From contig JAMPFF010000028.1 of the NCBI GenBank assembly GCA_023664605.1, forward strand, positions 1 through 37,117: a stretch of DNA of 37,117 nucleotides. Reading direction: 5' to 3'. Position numbers and translations under genes: made by a program. Under the pieces are notes generated by a model. The model saw only the letters and a program-made list of their open reading frames with translations. It was not told where the DNA came from and ran no database searches. Position 1 is the first letter of the stretch. Every line of letters starts with the position of its first letter. Source of the DNA: Clostridium sp. (lineage in GTDB: Bacteria > Bacillota > Clostridia > Lachnospirales > Lachnospiraceae). Below are positions 6,998 through 14,575 of the stretch, piece by piece.

Positions 6998-7918
6998 TCA
7001 ATCCGCTCTAACGCATTCATTTCCATAACAAATCCCCATTCTCTCATAAACCACGCCGTCCATCTCCACATCCTCCCAGAATGTGAAACCCAGCTTCTCA
7101 CAAAGTCTTTTCGACTTCCCGTTGCCTTTCATAACCAGCGCTTGAAAACGGGTAAAGCCGAGTTCCTCCTGCCCGTACGCTAAAACAGCCTGACAAATTT
7201 CATAGGCATACCCCTGTCGCTGCCATGGCACGCCGATTACAAATCCAAGTTCCGGTATATCGCAGCCCTCCCGCAGGCTGATTCCCGCCCTGCCGATAAT
7301 CTGTCCGCCGGCTTTTTCTATCACAGTCCACATACCATACCCATAAAATCCATACACATTTTTGATATAATCCTTGATATAAGCGGTCTCCGCCTCCCTA
7401 TCGGCATATAAATCCTCCATGTATTCTGTGACGGAGGGGTCTTTGTATATTTCATAAAAGCTGTCTATATCGTCCGTTGTCGTCTCCCTTATCCGGCATC
7501 TGTCCGTTTCCAGAATCTCCCACGGCTGCCCGGTGAGGCGCAAATAAGCAAGCTTTAACGATTTATATTCTATTTCCTCCAGATTTTCTATCACATATTT
7601 TGCTGTGGAAAAATCCTCCTGCCGGTTGTCCTCATGCAGATAAACAATCACCGGAATATTTCGGGACTGCAGTTTTTTATGACAATCAGCACAGTCCGTT
7701 ACATATAAAGTTTCCTCCGCCCCGCTTGTCAAACATTCCTGCATCCATTCTACCGGCTCTTCCTGCATCCATTCTGTCGGCTCTTCCTCATCCGTACCGG
7801 TTCCCATATATCGAAATATATCCGCCTCTGCCCGATGTCTCTTGATATCTTCCAATAACGCCTGCATTTCCTGTAAAGCATTTTCTTTTCGGAAAATAAA
7901 TGCAACCCTTTTTAACAT
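6998..7918 (-). CDS. GNAT acetyltransferase (RimJ/RimL-like) with an extra N-terminal domain
   Basis: The C-terminal half (from about residue 135) is a clear acetyltransferase of the Acetyltransf_3 type: CRIRETTTDDIDSFYEIYKD, then IIGRAGIS, ELGFVIGVPWQRQGYAYEI and NGKSKRLCEKLGFTFWEDV. The first 130 residues begin LKRVAFIFRKENALQEMQAL and include VTDCADCHKKLQSRNIPVIV. They look like a separate alpha/beta domain, possibly HAD- or receiver-like, but this is not certain. A duplicated EEP[TV]EWMQ segment (about residues 45-60) comes from a 24-bp tandem duplication. GAAGG lies 9 bases before the ATG. The likely role is acetylation of a small molecule or protein N-terminus. Confidence 0.85.
   Translation of the reverse strand: MLKRVAFIFRKENALQEMQALLEDIKRHRAEADIFRYMGTGTDEEEPTEWMQEEPVEWMQECLTSGAEETLYVTDCADCHKKLQSRNIPVIVYLHEDNRQEDFSTAKYVIENLEEIEYKSLKLAYLRLTGQPWEILETDRCRIRETTTDDIDSFYEIYKDPSVTEYMEDLYADREAETAYIKDYIKNVYGFYGYGMWTVIEKAGGQIIGRAGISLREGCDIPELGFVIGVPWQRQGYAYEICQAVLAYGQEELGFTRFQALVMKGNGKSKRLCEKLGFTFWEDVEMDGVVYERMGICYGNECVRAD
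7741..7788. repeat. 24-bp tandem duplication inside the acetyltransferase gene
   Basis: Two adjacent 24-bp units (7741-7764 and 7765-7788) differ at two positions and keep the frame. They encode EEPVEWMQ and EEPTEWMQ. This is a recent in-frame duplication in the linker of the N-terminal domain. Confidence 0.85.
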
Positions 7919-8018
7919 TCCTCTTTACCTTCTTTATAAATTCCTATAAAATAGTAACGTGTATACTGCGTATATATAGTAAAAATTATAATACAAAGAC
8001 AGAAAGGAATCAAAAGAA

Positions 8019-8552
8019 ATGGCACAAAACCCGATTGTTACATTTACCATGAAAAACGGCGACGTTATCAAAGCGGAACTTTTCCCCGAAATCGCGCCGA
8101 TATCCGTCAATAATTTTATCAGCCTGATTCAGCAGAATTTCTATGACGGACTGATTTTCCACAGAGTTATCAAAAATTTTATGATACAGGGCGGCGACCC
8201 GGAGGGAACCGGCATGGGCGGTCCGGGTTATTCTATCCGCGGCGAATTTGCGCAGAACGGTTATCCCAACGACTTAAAACACACGGCGGGCGTTCTCTCC
8301 ATGGCAAGAAGTATGCATCCCAATTCAGCGGGAAGCCAGTTTTTTATCATGCACAAGGATTCCCCTCACTTAGACGGCGCTTACGCCGCTTTCGGGAAAG
8401 TTACGGAGGGAATGGACGCTGTCAATAAGATTGCGGAAACGGCGACGGACTTTTCCGACCGCCCGATTGAACCGCAGGTAATAGATACGGTGACTGTAGA
8501 AACTTTCGGCGTAGAATATCCGGAACCTGAGAAAATCCACGCGGGATTCTAA
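8019..8552 (+). CDS. ppiB: Peptidyl-prolyl cis-trans isomerase, cyclophilin type
   Basis: The 177-residue protein has the cyclophilin core: VNNFISLIQQNFYDGLIFHR, FMIQGGDPEGTGMGGPGY, LSMARSMHPNSAGSQFFIMH and YAAFGKVTEGMD. The conserved catalytic Arg (FHRVI), Phe/Gln (FMIQGGDP) and His/Phe residues are present. There is no signal peptide, so it is a cytoplasmic foldase. AAAGGA lies about 12 bases before the ATG, and a TATAAT at 7987-7992 is a good -10 box. It stands alone, with a hairpin following its stop codon. Confidence 0.95.
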   Translation: MAQNPIVTFTMKNGDVIKAELFPEIAPISVNNFISLIQQNFYDGLIFHRVIKNFMIQGGDPEGTGMGGPGYSIRGEFAQNGYPNDLKHTAGVLSMARSMHPNSAGSQFFIMHKDSPHLDGAYAAFGKVTEGMDAVNKIAETATDFSDRPIEPQVIDTVTVETFGVEYPEPEKIHAGF

Positions 8553-8563
8553 CCCATCTTAAA

Positions 8564-8594
8564 GCGCGCCCCTGTCAGACTTACAGGCGGCGCG
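8564..8594 (+). terminator. Hairpin after the cyclophilin gene
   Basis: CGCGCCCCTGT (8565-8575) pairs with ACAGGCGGCGCG (8583-8594), with one bulged base and a 7-base loop. The following TTCATAATTTGTTCAT is T-rich but has no unbroken U tract, so this is a probable rather than a textbook terminator. Confidence 0.6.
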
Positions 8595-8818
8595 TTCATA
8601 ATTTGTTCATATTTAATTTAAAGAAACTTCACTTACGCAACATTCTTTAGACATTTATTTTGCATATACTTAAACCATAAGATAACACAAAAGACATAAA
8701 CAGTAGACAGATTAATTAATACTTTTTCATAATAAATGCCAAGTAAAATTATTTTACTTGGCATCCTCCCTTTTATAGGGTATTTTTTATCTGTAATGTA
8801 TACAATAATACATTTTTA
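8595..8818. other. Intergenic stretch with one perfect inverted repeat
   Basis: Between the cyclophilin terminator and the symporter promoter no reading frame with a ribosome site is visible. The only clear structure is ATGCCAAGTAAAA (8736-8748), TTA, TTTTACTTGGCAT (8752-8764), a perfect 13-bp inverted repeat. It could be a terminator for either strand or a protein-binding palindrome; T residues follow only loosely on both sides. Confidence 0.55.
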
Positions 8819-8847
8819 TTGACATCTATATCCATCTATACTAAAAT
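8819..8847 (+). promoter_or_regulatory. Promoter of the symporter gene
   Basis: TTGACA (8819-8824), a 17-base spacer and TAAAAT (8842-8847) match the SigA consensus closely. The transcript would start near 8854, giving a leader of about 85 bases. That leader includes a 7-bp hairpin TAATGGA-CTCA-TCCATTA (8866-8883) followed by a T-rich stretch. Confidence 0.75.
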
Positions 8848-8939
8848 AGTATCGTTACAAGGGTGTAATGGACTCATCCATTATGCTCTTTTTCTTTGGC
8901 AGAATATAAGAATACATACATTTTAGAATGGAGGAACTT

Positions 8940-10436
8940 ATGGAAAATGTAGTAGAAGTAATTACCAGTATCAATAATGCGGTCAATGGCGTTGTCTGGG
9001 GCTGGCCCGCCTTGATTCTTTTGGCGTTTGTCGGCGTGTTGATGACTATTTTGACGAAATTTTTTCAAATCTCCCACATCGGCCACTGGATGAAGATGAC
9101 GATTGGCGCTATTTTCAAAGACAGAGACGTTTTAGGACATACGGAAGATAAATCCATTTCCCAGTTCCAGTCGTTGTGTACCGCGCTGGCGGCTACCGTG
9201 GGAACCGGTAATATCGTCGGCGTAGCGGGCGCCATTATGGTCGGCGGTCCCGGCGCCGTATTCTGGATGTGGCTTATCGCATTCTTTGGCATGATGACGA
9301 ATTATTCGGAGAATGTATTAGGCATTTACTACCGCCGTAAAAACAAAAACGACGAATGGTCGGGCGGCGCGATGTATTATTTAAGAGACGGTCTGGGCAG
9401 CAAAAAAGGCTGTAAAAAAATCGGTATGGTTCTTGCCATCCTGTTCTCTATATTTTGTTTCCTTGCCTCTTTCGGTATCGGCAACATGACGCAGGTCAAT
9501 TCCATATCAGGAAATATGAACTCCGTATTCGGCGTTCCCACCTGGCTGACAGGTATTGTCGTCCTTATTCTGGGCGGTCTGGTTATTGTCGGCGGTTTGA
9601 AGCGTATTGCTTCCGTTACGGAAAAAATTGTGCCTTTTATGGTTATTTTATACATGATAGGCAGCATCGTTATCTTTTTTACCAATATATCGCAGGCGGG
9701 CGCGGTATTTGGCGCTATCTTTAAAAGCGCTTTCGCTTTACAGGCGGCGGGCGGCGGTATCGTCGGCTACGGCGTTAAACTGGCAATCGAACAGGGCATG
9801 AAGCGCGGTGTATTTTCCAATGAAGCGGGACTTGGCTCCTCTGTTATGGTTCATTCCAACTCGAACGTCAGCGAACCGGTGCGTCAGGGTATGTGGGGTA
9901 TCTTTGAAGTATTTGCAGATACGATTATCGTTTGTACGCTGACAGCTTTTTCCGTACTATCATCCGGTCTGGTAGACTTAAATACCGGCGTTACGATGGA
10001 GACATACAACGGAATAGAACTGACGAAAGCCAATATTGTCTCTACCGTTTTTTCCATCCACTTCGGACAGATTGGCGCGGCGTTTGTGGCGATTTCGGTT
10101 ATGTTATTCGCTTTTTCCACCGTTCTTGGCTGGAGTCATTACGGCACTAAGGCGTGTGAGTTCTTATTCGGCGAAAAATATACGATTATCTACCGCGTGA
10201 TTTTTGTTATCGCCATCTTTGGCGGCGCGGTCATGGGTGATAACCTCGCGTGGGACCTTGCCGATACCTTTAACGGCATGATGATGATACCGAACTTAAT
10301 CGGCGTGCTTGTCTTATCACCGCAGGTATATCAAATCACCAAAAATTATATCCGCCGCGTTATCAAAGGCATGGATGAAAAACCTATGCTTTCCGCCATT
10401 CCTGAAATTCAGGAGGAACAGGAGAAAAATCTTTAA
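8940..10436 (+). CDS. Sodium:alanine symporter family (AGCS) amino acid transporter
   Basis: The product has 498 residues from the ATG at 8940; GGAGG lies 5 bases before it. An upstream in-frame ATG at 8928 overlaps that ribosome site and is less likely. About ten to eleven membrane helices are visible. AGCS signatures include LCTALAATVGTGNIVGVAGA, FWMWLIAFFGMMTNYSENVL, GGAMYYLRDGLG, FSNEAGLGSSVMVHSN and FAFSTVLGWSHYG. These permeases bring in alanine or glycine with Na+. It has its own promoter and a strong terminator, so it is a single-gene unit. The exact substrate (alanine, glycine or glutamine) is not deducible. Confidence 0.95.
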   Translation: MENVVEVITSINNAVNGVVWGWPALILLAFVGVLMTILTKFFQISHIGHWMKMTIGAIFKDRDVLGHTEDKSISQFQSLCTALAATVGTGNIVGVAGAIMVGGPGAVFWMWLIAFFGMMTNYSENVLGIYYRRKNKNDEWSGGAMYYLRDGLGSKKGCKKIGMVLAILFSIFCFLASFGIGNMTQVNSISGNMNSVFGVPTWLTGIVVLILGGLVIVGGLKRIASVTEKIVPFMVILYMIGSIVIFFTNISQAGAVFGAIFKSAFALQAAGGGIVGYGVKLAIEQGMKRGVFSNEAGLGSSVMVHSNSNVSEPVRQGMWGIFEVFADTIIVCTLTAFSVLSSGLVDLNTGVTMETYNGIELTKANIVSTVFSIHFGQIGAAFVAISVMLFAFSTVLGWSHYGTKACEFLFGEKYTIIYRVIFVIAIFGGAVMGDNLAWDLADTFNGMMMIPNLIGVLVLSPQVYQITKNYIRRVIKGMDEKPMLSAIPEIQEEQEKNL

Positions 10437-10453
10437 CTTGGTTACATACAACA

Positions 10454-10485
10454 AAAAGCAGAGGCATCAAAACCTCTGCTTTTTC
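10454..10485 (+). terminator. Intrinsic terminator after the symporter (probably bidirectional)
   Basis: AAAAGCAGAGG (10454-10464) pairs perfectly with CCTCTGCTTTT (10473-10483) around an 8-base loop. T residues follow on the plus strand, and A residues precede it, which become T on the minus strand. It can also end the convergent aldolase transcript. Confidence 0.9.
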
Positions 10486-10516
10486 TATGCTTATCTTATT
10501 TTCAGATACCCATATC

Positions 10517-11452
10517 TTACGCCTTGCCTTCGGAACCAAGTACAGTCTTAATCTTGTGGGCAACAACTTCTTTACAGTAAGCGCGTCCGTCTGTCAAATA
10601 CTGTCTGGGGTCAAAGTGGTCGGGATGAGCCGCCATATGCTCTCTGATACCAGCCGTTAAACCTAATCTTAAATCGGAATCAATGTTAATCTTACATACT
10701 GCAGATTTTGCAGCCTGACGAAGCATATCTTCGGGAATACCGATTGCATCCTCCATCTTACCGCCGTTTGCGTTGATGATATCAACATACTTAGGAAGTA
10801 CGGAAGAAGCGCCATGCAGTACAATCGGGAATCCGGGAAGTCTTCTGGATACTTCCTCCAGGATATCGAAACGAAGCTGCGGTTTCTGTCCGGGTTTAAA
10901 TTTATATGCGCCATGGCTTGTACCGATAGCAATCGCTAAGGAATCAACACCTGTACGCGTTACAAAATCTTCCACCTGGTCGGGCTGTGTATAGGATTCA
11001 GAACCATGTTCAACCGCTACGTCATCCTCTACACCTGCAAGAGTACCAAGTTCCGCCTCTACAACAACGCCTTTGTCATGTGCATATTCCGCTACCTGTT
11101 TTGCAATTTTAATATTCTCCTCATACGGAAGAGAAGAACCGTCATACATAACGGAGGTAAATCCGCCGTCGATACATGATTTACAGATTTCAAAATCTGC
11201 ACCATGGTCAAGATGAAGCGCAATAGGAATATTGGTCTCCTCGATTGCAGCCTGTACCAGATGAACAAGATATGCGTGTTTCGCATACTTTCTTGCACCT
11301 GCGGAACACTGCAGGATAATAGGAGATTTTAACTCATCTGCCGCCTCTGTAATAGCCTGTACGATTTCCATGTTGTTTACATTAAAAGCACCGATGGCAT
11401 AACCGCCGTCATATGCTTTCTTAAACATCTCTGTAGTTGTAACTAATGGCAT
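10517..11452 (-). CDS. fba: Class II fructose-1,6-bisphosphate aldolase
   Basis: The 311-residue protein begins MPLVTTTEMFKKAYDGGYAI. It carries the zinc and catalytic residues of class II aldolases: H80-L-D82-H83-GAD, then AIAIGTSHGAYKF and FPIVLHGASSVLP, followed by a glycine-rich phosphate site (VCKINIDSDLRLGLTAGIRE). It splits fructose-1,6-bisphosphate into DHAP and glyceraldehyde-3-phosphate in glycolysis and runs in reverse in gluconeogenesis. AAAGGA precedes the ATG, and a promoter lies at 11496-11524. It is transcribed alone and meets the symporter terminator at its 3' end. Confidence 0.96.
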   Translation of the reverse strand: MPLVTTTEMFKKAYDGGYAIGAFNVNNMEIVQAITEAADELKSPIILQCSAGARKYAKHAYLVHLVQAAIEETNIPIALHLDHGADFEICKSCIDGGFTSVMYDGSSLPYEENIKIAKQVAEYAHDKGVVVEAELGTLAGVEDDVAVEHGSESYTQPDQVEDFVTRTGVDSLAIAIGTSHGAYKFKPGQKPQLRFDILEEVSRRLPGFPIVLHGASSVLPKYVDIINANGGKMEDAIGIPEDMLRQAAKSAVCKINIDSDLRLGLTAGIREHMAAHPDHFDPRQYLTDGRAYCKEVVAHKIKTVLGSEGKA

Positions 11453-11495
11453 TTTTATTCATTCCTTTCTTGTTAATATTTGTTATTTTTGTTTC

Positions 11496-11524
11496 ATTAT
11501 ACCAGATTCAAATATAAATGCAAA
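11496..11524 (-). promoter_or_regulatory. Promoter of fba
   Basis: On the minus strand TTTGCA (11519-11524) is followed by a 17-base spacer and a perfect TATAAT (11496-11501), 44 bases before the aldolase ATG. Confidence 0.75.
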
Positions 11525-11540
11525 GTGGTTTTAAGGTAGT

Positions 11541-12449
11541 TTAATGAGAAATTTTTACTTCCTGCGGAATCCGTATCTGAAGCGCCTGCCTGCAATTCTC
11601 AATGACGGCTTTTTTATGGTCGCCGCCATATTCACCGTCTAACGACCATGCCACTTCCTGTTCGGATTCTATCGTCAGCTTGGACGCCTTGAAACAATGG
11701 ATTGCTTCCGAATGTGTCCTCTTATCAACCAGTGCGGCTATGATATTATTTAATTCCAGCGGATTACTTGGTCTTTTAATAAGCGTCACCTCAAATAACC
11801 CGTCATCCAGTTTGATGTCTTTTCCGGTAATTCCTTTAAATCCGCCGACGGAAACCGAATTGGTAATCATGCCGTAAATATAGTCTTCTTCCAGACACAC
11901 ATCATCATAAGTGATTTTCATAGGGTAGGATTTGATGGAAGAAAGCCTCTTCACGCCCTCCACCAGATACGCGGTATGTCCGAGAAGATTTTTCATATCC
12001 TGTTTTGTCGCATAGGAAACATCGGTAAAAATACCAAAGGCCGCCACATAAACAAAGCTATCGTTATTAAAGGAGCCGATATCGCAGCCAAAATTTTCTC
12101 CATTCACCACTACATCGGCCGCTTTTATCATCGTTCTGGGAATGCCGAGGCTGTTGGCAAAATCGTTAGTGCTTCCCGCCGGAACATAACCGATGGGAAG
12201 TTTTTCTTCACACTGCATCATACCGGTGACAACTTCGTCCAGCGTTCCGTCGCCTCCGCTGCATACAACGATATCATATCCCATCCGGCGTTCCCTGACC
12301 GCCTTAACAGCGTCGCCGTGCGCCTGCGTCGGATATGCCGTTACTTCATACCCGGCCTTAACAAAAACGTCAATGATATCGAGCAAATTGCTCCTGATTC
12401 TTGCTTTTCCCGCCCTTGGATTATAGACGAAAAGCATATTTCTGCCCAT
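11541..12449 (-). CDS. Diacylglycerol kinase-like lipid kinase (YegS/BmrU family)
   Basis: The 302-residue product has the DAGK catalytic domain: NPRAGK at residues 10-15, the nucleotide-binding SGGDGTLDEVV with GGDGT at 65-69, and PAGSTNDFANSLGIPR. A C-terminal beta domain (DGLFEVTLI, SLDGEYGG) is typical of the family. Members phosphorylate diacylglycerol or related lipids at the inner face of the membrane and so recycle lipid for phospholipid and lipoteichoic acid synthesis. AGGAGG lies 8 bases before the ATG. The gene is 64 bases downstream of the HPr-like gene; an intervening hairpin may reduce read-through. Confidence 0.9.
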   Translation of the reverse strand: MGRNMLFVYNPRAGKARIRSNLLDIIDVFVKAGYEVTAYPTQAHGDAVKAVRERRMGYDIVVCSGGDGTLDEVVTGMMQCEEKLPIGYVPAGSTNDFANSLGIPRTMIKAADVVVNGENFGCDIGSFNNDSFVYVAAFGIFTDVSYATKQDMKNLLGHTAYLVEGVKRLSSIKSYPMKITYDDVCLEEDYIYGMITNSVSVGGFKGITGKDIKLDDGLFEVTLIKRPSNPLELNNIIAALVDKRTHSEAIHCFKASKLTIESEQEVAWSLDGEYGGDHKKAVIENCRQALQIRIPQEVKISH

Positions 12450-12475
12450 ACCATATTCCTCCTCGTAAAATGCAA

Positions 12476-12499
12476 GAGATTCCCATTTCCGGGAATCCC
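12476..12499 (-). terminator. Hairpin between the HPr-like and lipid kinase genes
   Basis: GATTCCC (12478-12484) pairs with GGGAATC (12491-12497) around a 6-base loop. Minus-strand sequence after it (TCTCTTGCATTTTA) is only partly T-rich. It may be a weak terminator that lowers expression of the lipid kinase from the hprK promoter. Confidence 0.5.
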
Positions 12500-12513
12500 T
12501 TCTATCTTCTGCC

Positions 12514-12771
12514 TTACTGATTGCCGCCTAAAAAATTTTCAAGTCCTGCAACTGCCGCAGCTTCATCTTTTCCGTCTGCAATGACCGTTACAGTATCATC
12601 TCTGTCTAGTCCAAGTCCCATCATGCCCATAATGCTTTTCGCATTTACTTTCTTGTTGGCCGACTCGATATACACACTGCTATCATACTTGCTTGCCACC
12701 TGTACAAGCATCGCTATCGGTCTTGCCTCCAGACCGCTCTCCAACTTGATTTGAACAGATTTTTGAATCAT
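12514..12771 (-). CDS. crh: HPr-family protein, Crh-like (Glu at position 15, Ser at position 46)
   Basis: The 85-residue protein has the HPr fold: GLEARPIAMLVQVASKYDSS, then VNAKSIMGMMGLGLDRDDTV and EAAAVAGLENFL. In HPr the segment GLHARPA holds His15, the residue phosphorylated by enzyme I. Here residue 15 is Glu (G13-L14-E15-A16-R17-P18), so it cannot act as a sugar-PTS phosphocarrier. Ser46, the HprK target, is present (A44-K45-S46-I47-M48). Bacillus Crh has Gln15 and Ser46 and lies next to whiA (yvcL), the same neighbourhood as here. The likely role is a regulatory partner of CcpA when phosphorylated by HprK, whose gene heads this operon. The name is by analogy. Confidence 0.85.
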   Translation of the reverse strand: MIQKSVQIKLESGLEARPIAMLVQVASKYDSSVYIESANKKVNAKSIMGMMGLGLDRDDTVTVIADGKDEAAAVAGLENFLGGNQ

Positions 12772-12785
12772 AAGTTTACCTCCTT

Positions 12786-13664
12786 TTACAACCTCATATC
12801 TTCAGCAATCTCACTTAATTTTCTCAGACGATGATTTACGCCGGATTTCCCGACCGCCGGATTTAAATATGCTCCTAACTCCTTTAAAGTCGCTTCCGGA
12901 TATTCTAAACGGACTTCCGCCATCTGACGCAGATTGTCCGGTAAATTCTCAAATCCATAGCATTTTTGAATCAACAGAATATCTTCTATCTGCTTGGACG
13001 CCGCGTTCACCGTCTTGGTGATATTAGCGGCCTCGCAGTTGACACGCCTGTTAATGGAATTACGCATCTCTTTCACTATCCGCAGATTTTCCAGATTCAT
13101 CAGGGAAACATGCGCTCCCATGACATTCAGCAAATCTACGATACCGGCGCCTTCTTTTAAGTACACAACGTAATATTTTTTACGCTGAATCACTTTTGCC
13201 TCTATCTGAAATTCCTGAATCATATCCCGCAGTTGACACGCCTGTTCCAGCCTACTGCAAACAAATTCCAGATGGTAGCTCTTCTTTGGGTCGCTCATGG
13301 AACCGACGCAGAGAAAAGCGCCTCTTAGATACGCGCGTACACAACAACTGTTTTTTATTAAAAGCGAGTTGACCGGCATATCCAATGGAATAATTTGGTT
13401 GTTACTGTCATACAGGTGAAGGCCCTGAAGAAGTTTATCTTCATCCACGTTCCGCATAACATTATCTATATTATATGTTTTTTGTAATAATGTAAAGCAT
13501 TTTCTGGAAACCGTTTCATTTTCCGTCTCTAATTTCAAATGACGGCGGTCATCCGTCAGGCGTCCGCTAAAGTGAATTAAGGCCGCCAACTCCGCTAATT
13601 GACAGTGTCTGGCCGAATCAATAGTCGCTGCCAGTTCCTCTTTTACCATTCCTGAAAATGACAT
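12786..13664 (-). CDS. whiA: WhiA family DNA-binding regulator
   Basis: From the ATG at 13664 (AGGGGAG upstream) the product has 292 residues: MSFSGMVKEELAATI, an N-terminal LAGLIDADG-like region (CCVRAYLRGAFLCVGSMSDP) and a C-terminal helix-turn-helix (LKELGAYLNPAVGKSGVNHR). A GTG start at 13694 would overlap the rapZ stop and lacks a ribosome site. WhiA controls sporulation and division in actinomycetes and affects cell division and chromosome segregation in Bacillus. The gene is 10 bases from rapZ and 14 bases from the HPr-like gene, clearly one operon. Confidence 0.95.
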   Translation of the reverse strand: MSFSGMVKEELAATIDSARHCQLAELAALIHFSGRLTDDRRHLKLETENETVSRKCFTLLQKTYNIDNVMRNVDEDKLLQGLHLYDSNNQIIPLDMPVNSLLIKNSCCVRAYLRGAFLCVGSMSDPKKSYHLEFVCSRLEQACQLRDMIQEFQIEAKVIQRKKYYVVYLKEGAGIVDLLNVMGAHVSLMNLENLRIVKEMRNSINRRVNCEAANITKTVNAASKQIEDILLIQKCYGFENLPDNLRQMAEVRLEYPEATLKELGAYLNPAVGKSGVNHRLRKLSEIAEDMRL

Positions 13665-13674
13665 AACTGCTCCC

Positions 13675-14535
13675 CTATTTTTCACCGCAGTCACGATGAT
13701 ACAGCTTCAACCCATAATTTCCGTGGTCTTTCATCTGTTTATACAGTTCGTTGGCAAGCGTAACGCTCCGGTGCCTGCCCCCCGTACATCCGATTCCTAC
13801 TACCAACTGGTATTTTCCCTCTTTAATATAGTTAGGAATCAAAAAATTCAGCATGTCCGCAAGTTTTGCCAGAAAATCCGGAGCCTCCGGGAAACTCATG
13901 ACATAATCCTGCACTTCTTTATCATTACCTGTTTTATGCTTCAACTCATCGATATAGAACGGGTTGGGCAGAAACCTGACGTCAAAAACCAAATCGGCGT
14001 CCGCTGGAATCCCGTATTTAAACCCGAAAGATAAAATGGTAACCATCAAAGAATTATATTCTTCATTCTGCACAAAAATCCTGTCCAGTTCCTCTTTCAG
14101 TTCCCTTGTCAGCAGATTGGAAGTATCAATCACATAATCCGCTTTTTTTTGCATATCCTGTAAAATCTTTCTTTCCCTTAAAACGCCGTCCTCTATCCTG
14201 CCGTCCGGAGAAAGCGGGTGCATCCTTCTCGTTTCCTTATACCGCTTAATCAGGACTTTATCACTGGCATCCATAAAAAGAATCTCAAACGAATAGCCCT
14301 CCGTCCTTAATTTCTCCAATACTTTCTGCACATCATTAAACGGCTGGTCGGCACGCACATCCAGCCCCAGCGCAACCTTTGTAATTTCACTTCCCGGCGT
14401 TATAATCAGTTCCACAAATTTTTCTATTAAAAGAAGCGGGAGATTATCCACACAGTAAAATCCCAAATCCTCCAACATCTTTAATACCGTACTTTTTCCG
14501 CCGCCGCTCATGCCGGTCACTACTACAAATCTCAT
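13675..14535 (-). CDS. rapZ: RNase adapter RapZ / nucleotide-binding protein YvcJ
   Basis: The 286-residue protein begins MRFVVVTGMSGGGKSTVLKM with a Walker A loop (G8-M-S-G-G-G-K-S15), followed by DLGFYCVDNLP, DVRADQPF and the C-terminal IGCTGGRHRSV and HRDCGEK motifs of the family. The E. coli protein controls GlcN-6-P synthase (amino-sugar supply for the wall) through small RNAs; the Bacillus homologue YvcJ hydrolyses nucleotides and affects competence. Its place between murB and whiA fits a wall-precursor link. The ribosome site is weak: AGGGAG lies about 14 bases before the ATG. Confidence 0.95.
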   Translation of the reverse strand: MRFVVVTGMSGGGKSTVLKMLEDLGFYCVDNLPLLLIEKFVELIITPGSEITKVALGLDVRADQPFNDVQKVLEKLRTEGYSFEILFMDASDKVLIKRYKETRRMHPLSPDGRIEDGVLRERKILQDMQKKADYVIDTSNLLTRELKEELDRIFVQNEEYNSLMVTILSFGFKYGIPADADLVFDVRFLPNPFYIDELKHKTGNDKEVQDYVMSFPEAPDFLAKLADMLNFLIPNYIKEGKYQLVVGIGCTGGRHRSVTLANELYKQMKDHGNYGLKLYHRDCGEK

Positions 14536-14575
14536 TCTTTATCTTTACTCCCTATTGTACCTTACCCGGTTTCCT

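Noticed and set aside
8854-8939. Glycine or glutamine riboswitch in the leader of the AGCS symporter gene.
   Set aside because: The leader is only about 85 bases with one 7-bp hairpin and lacks the conserved cores of those riboswitches.
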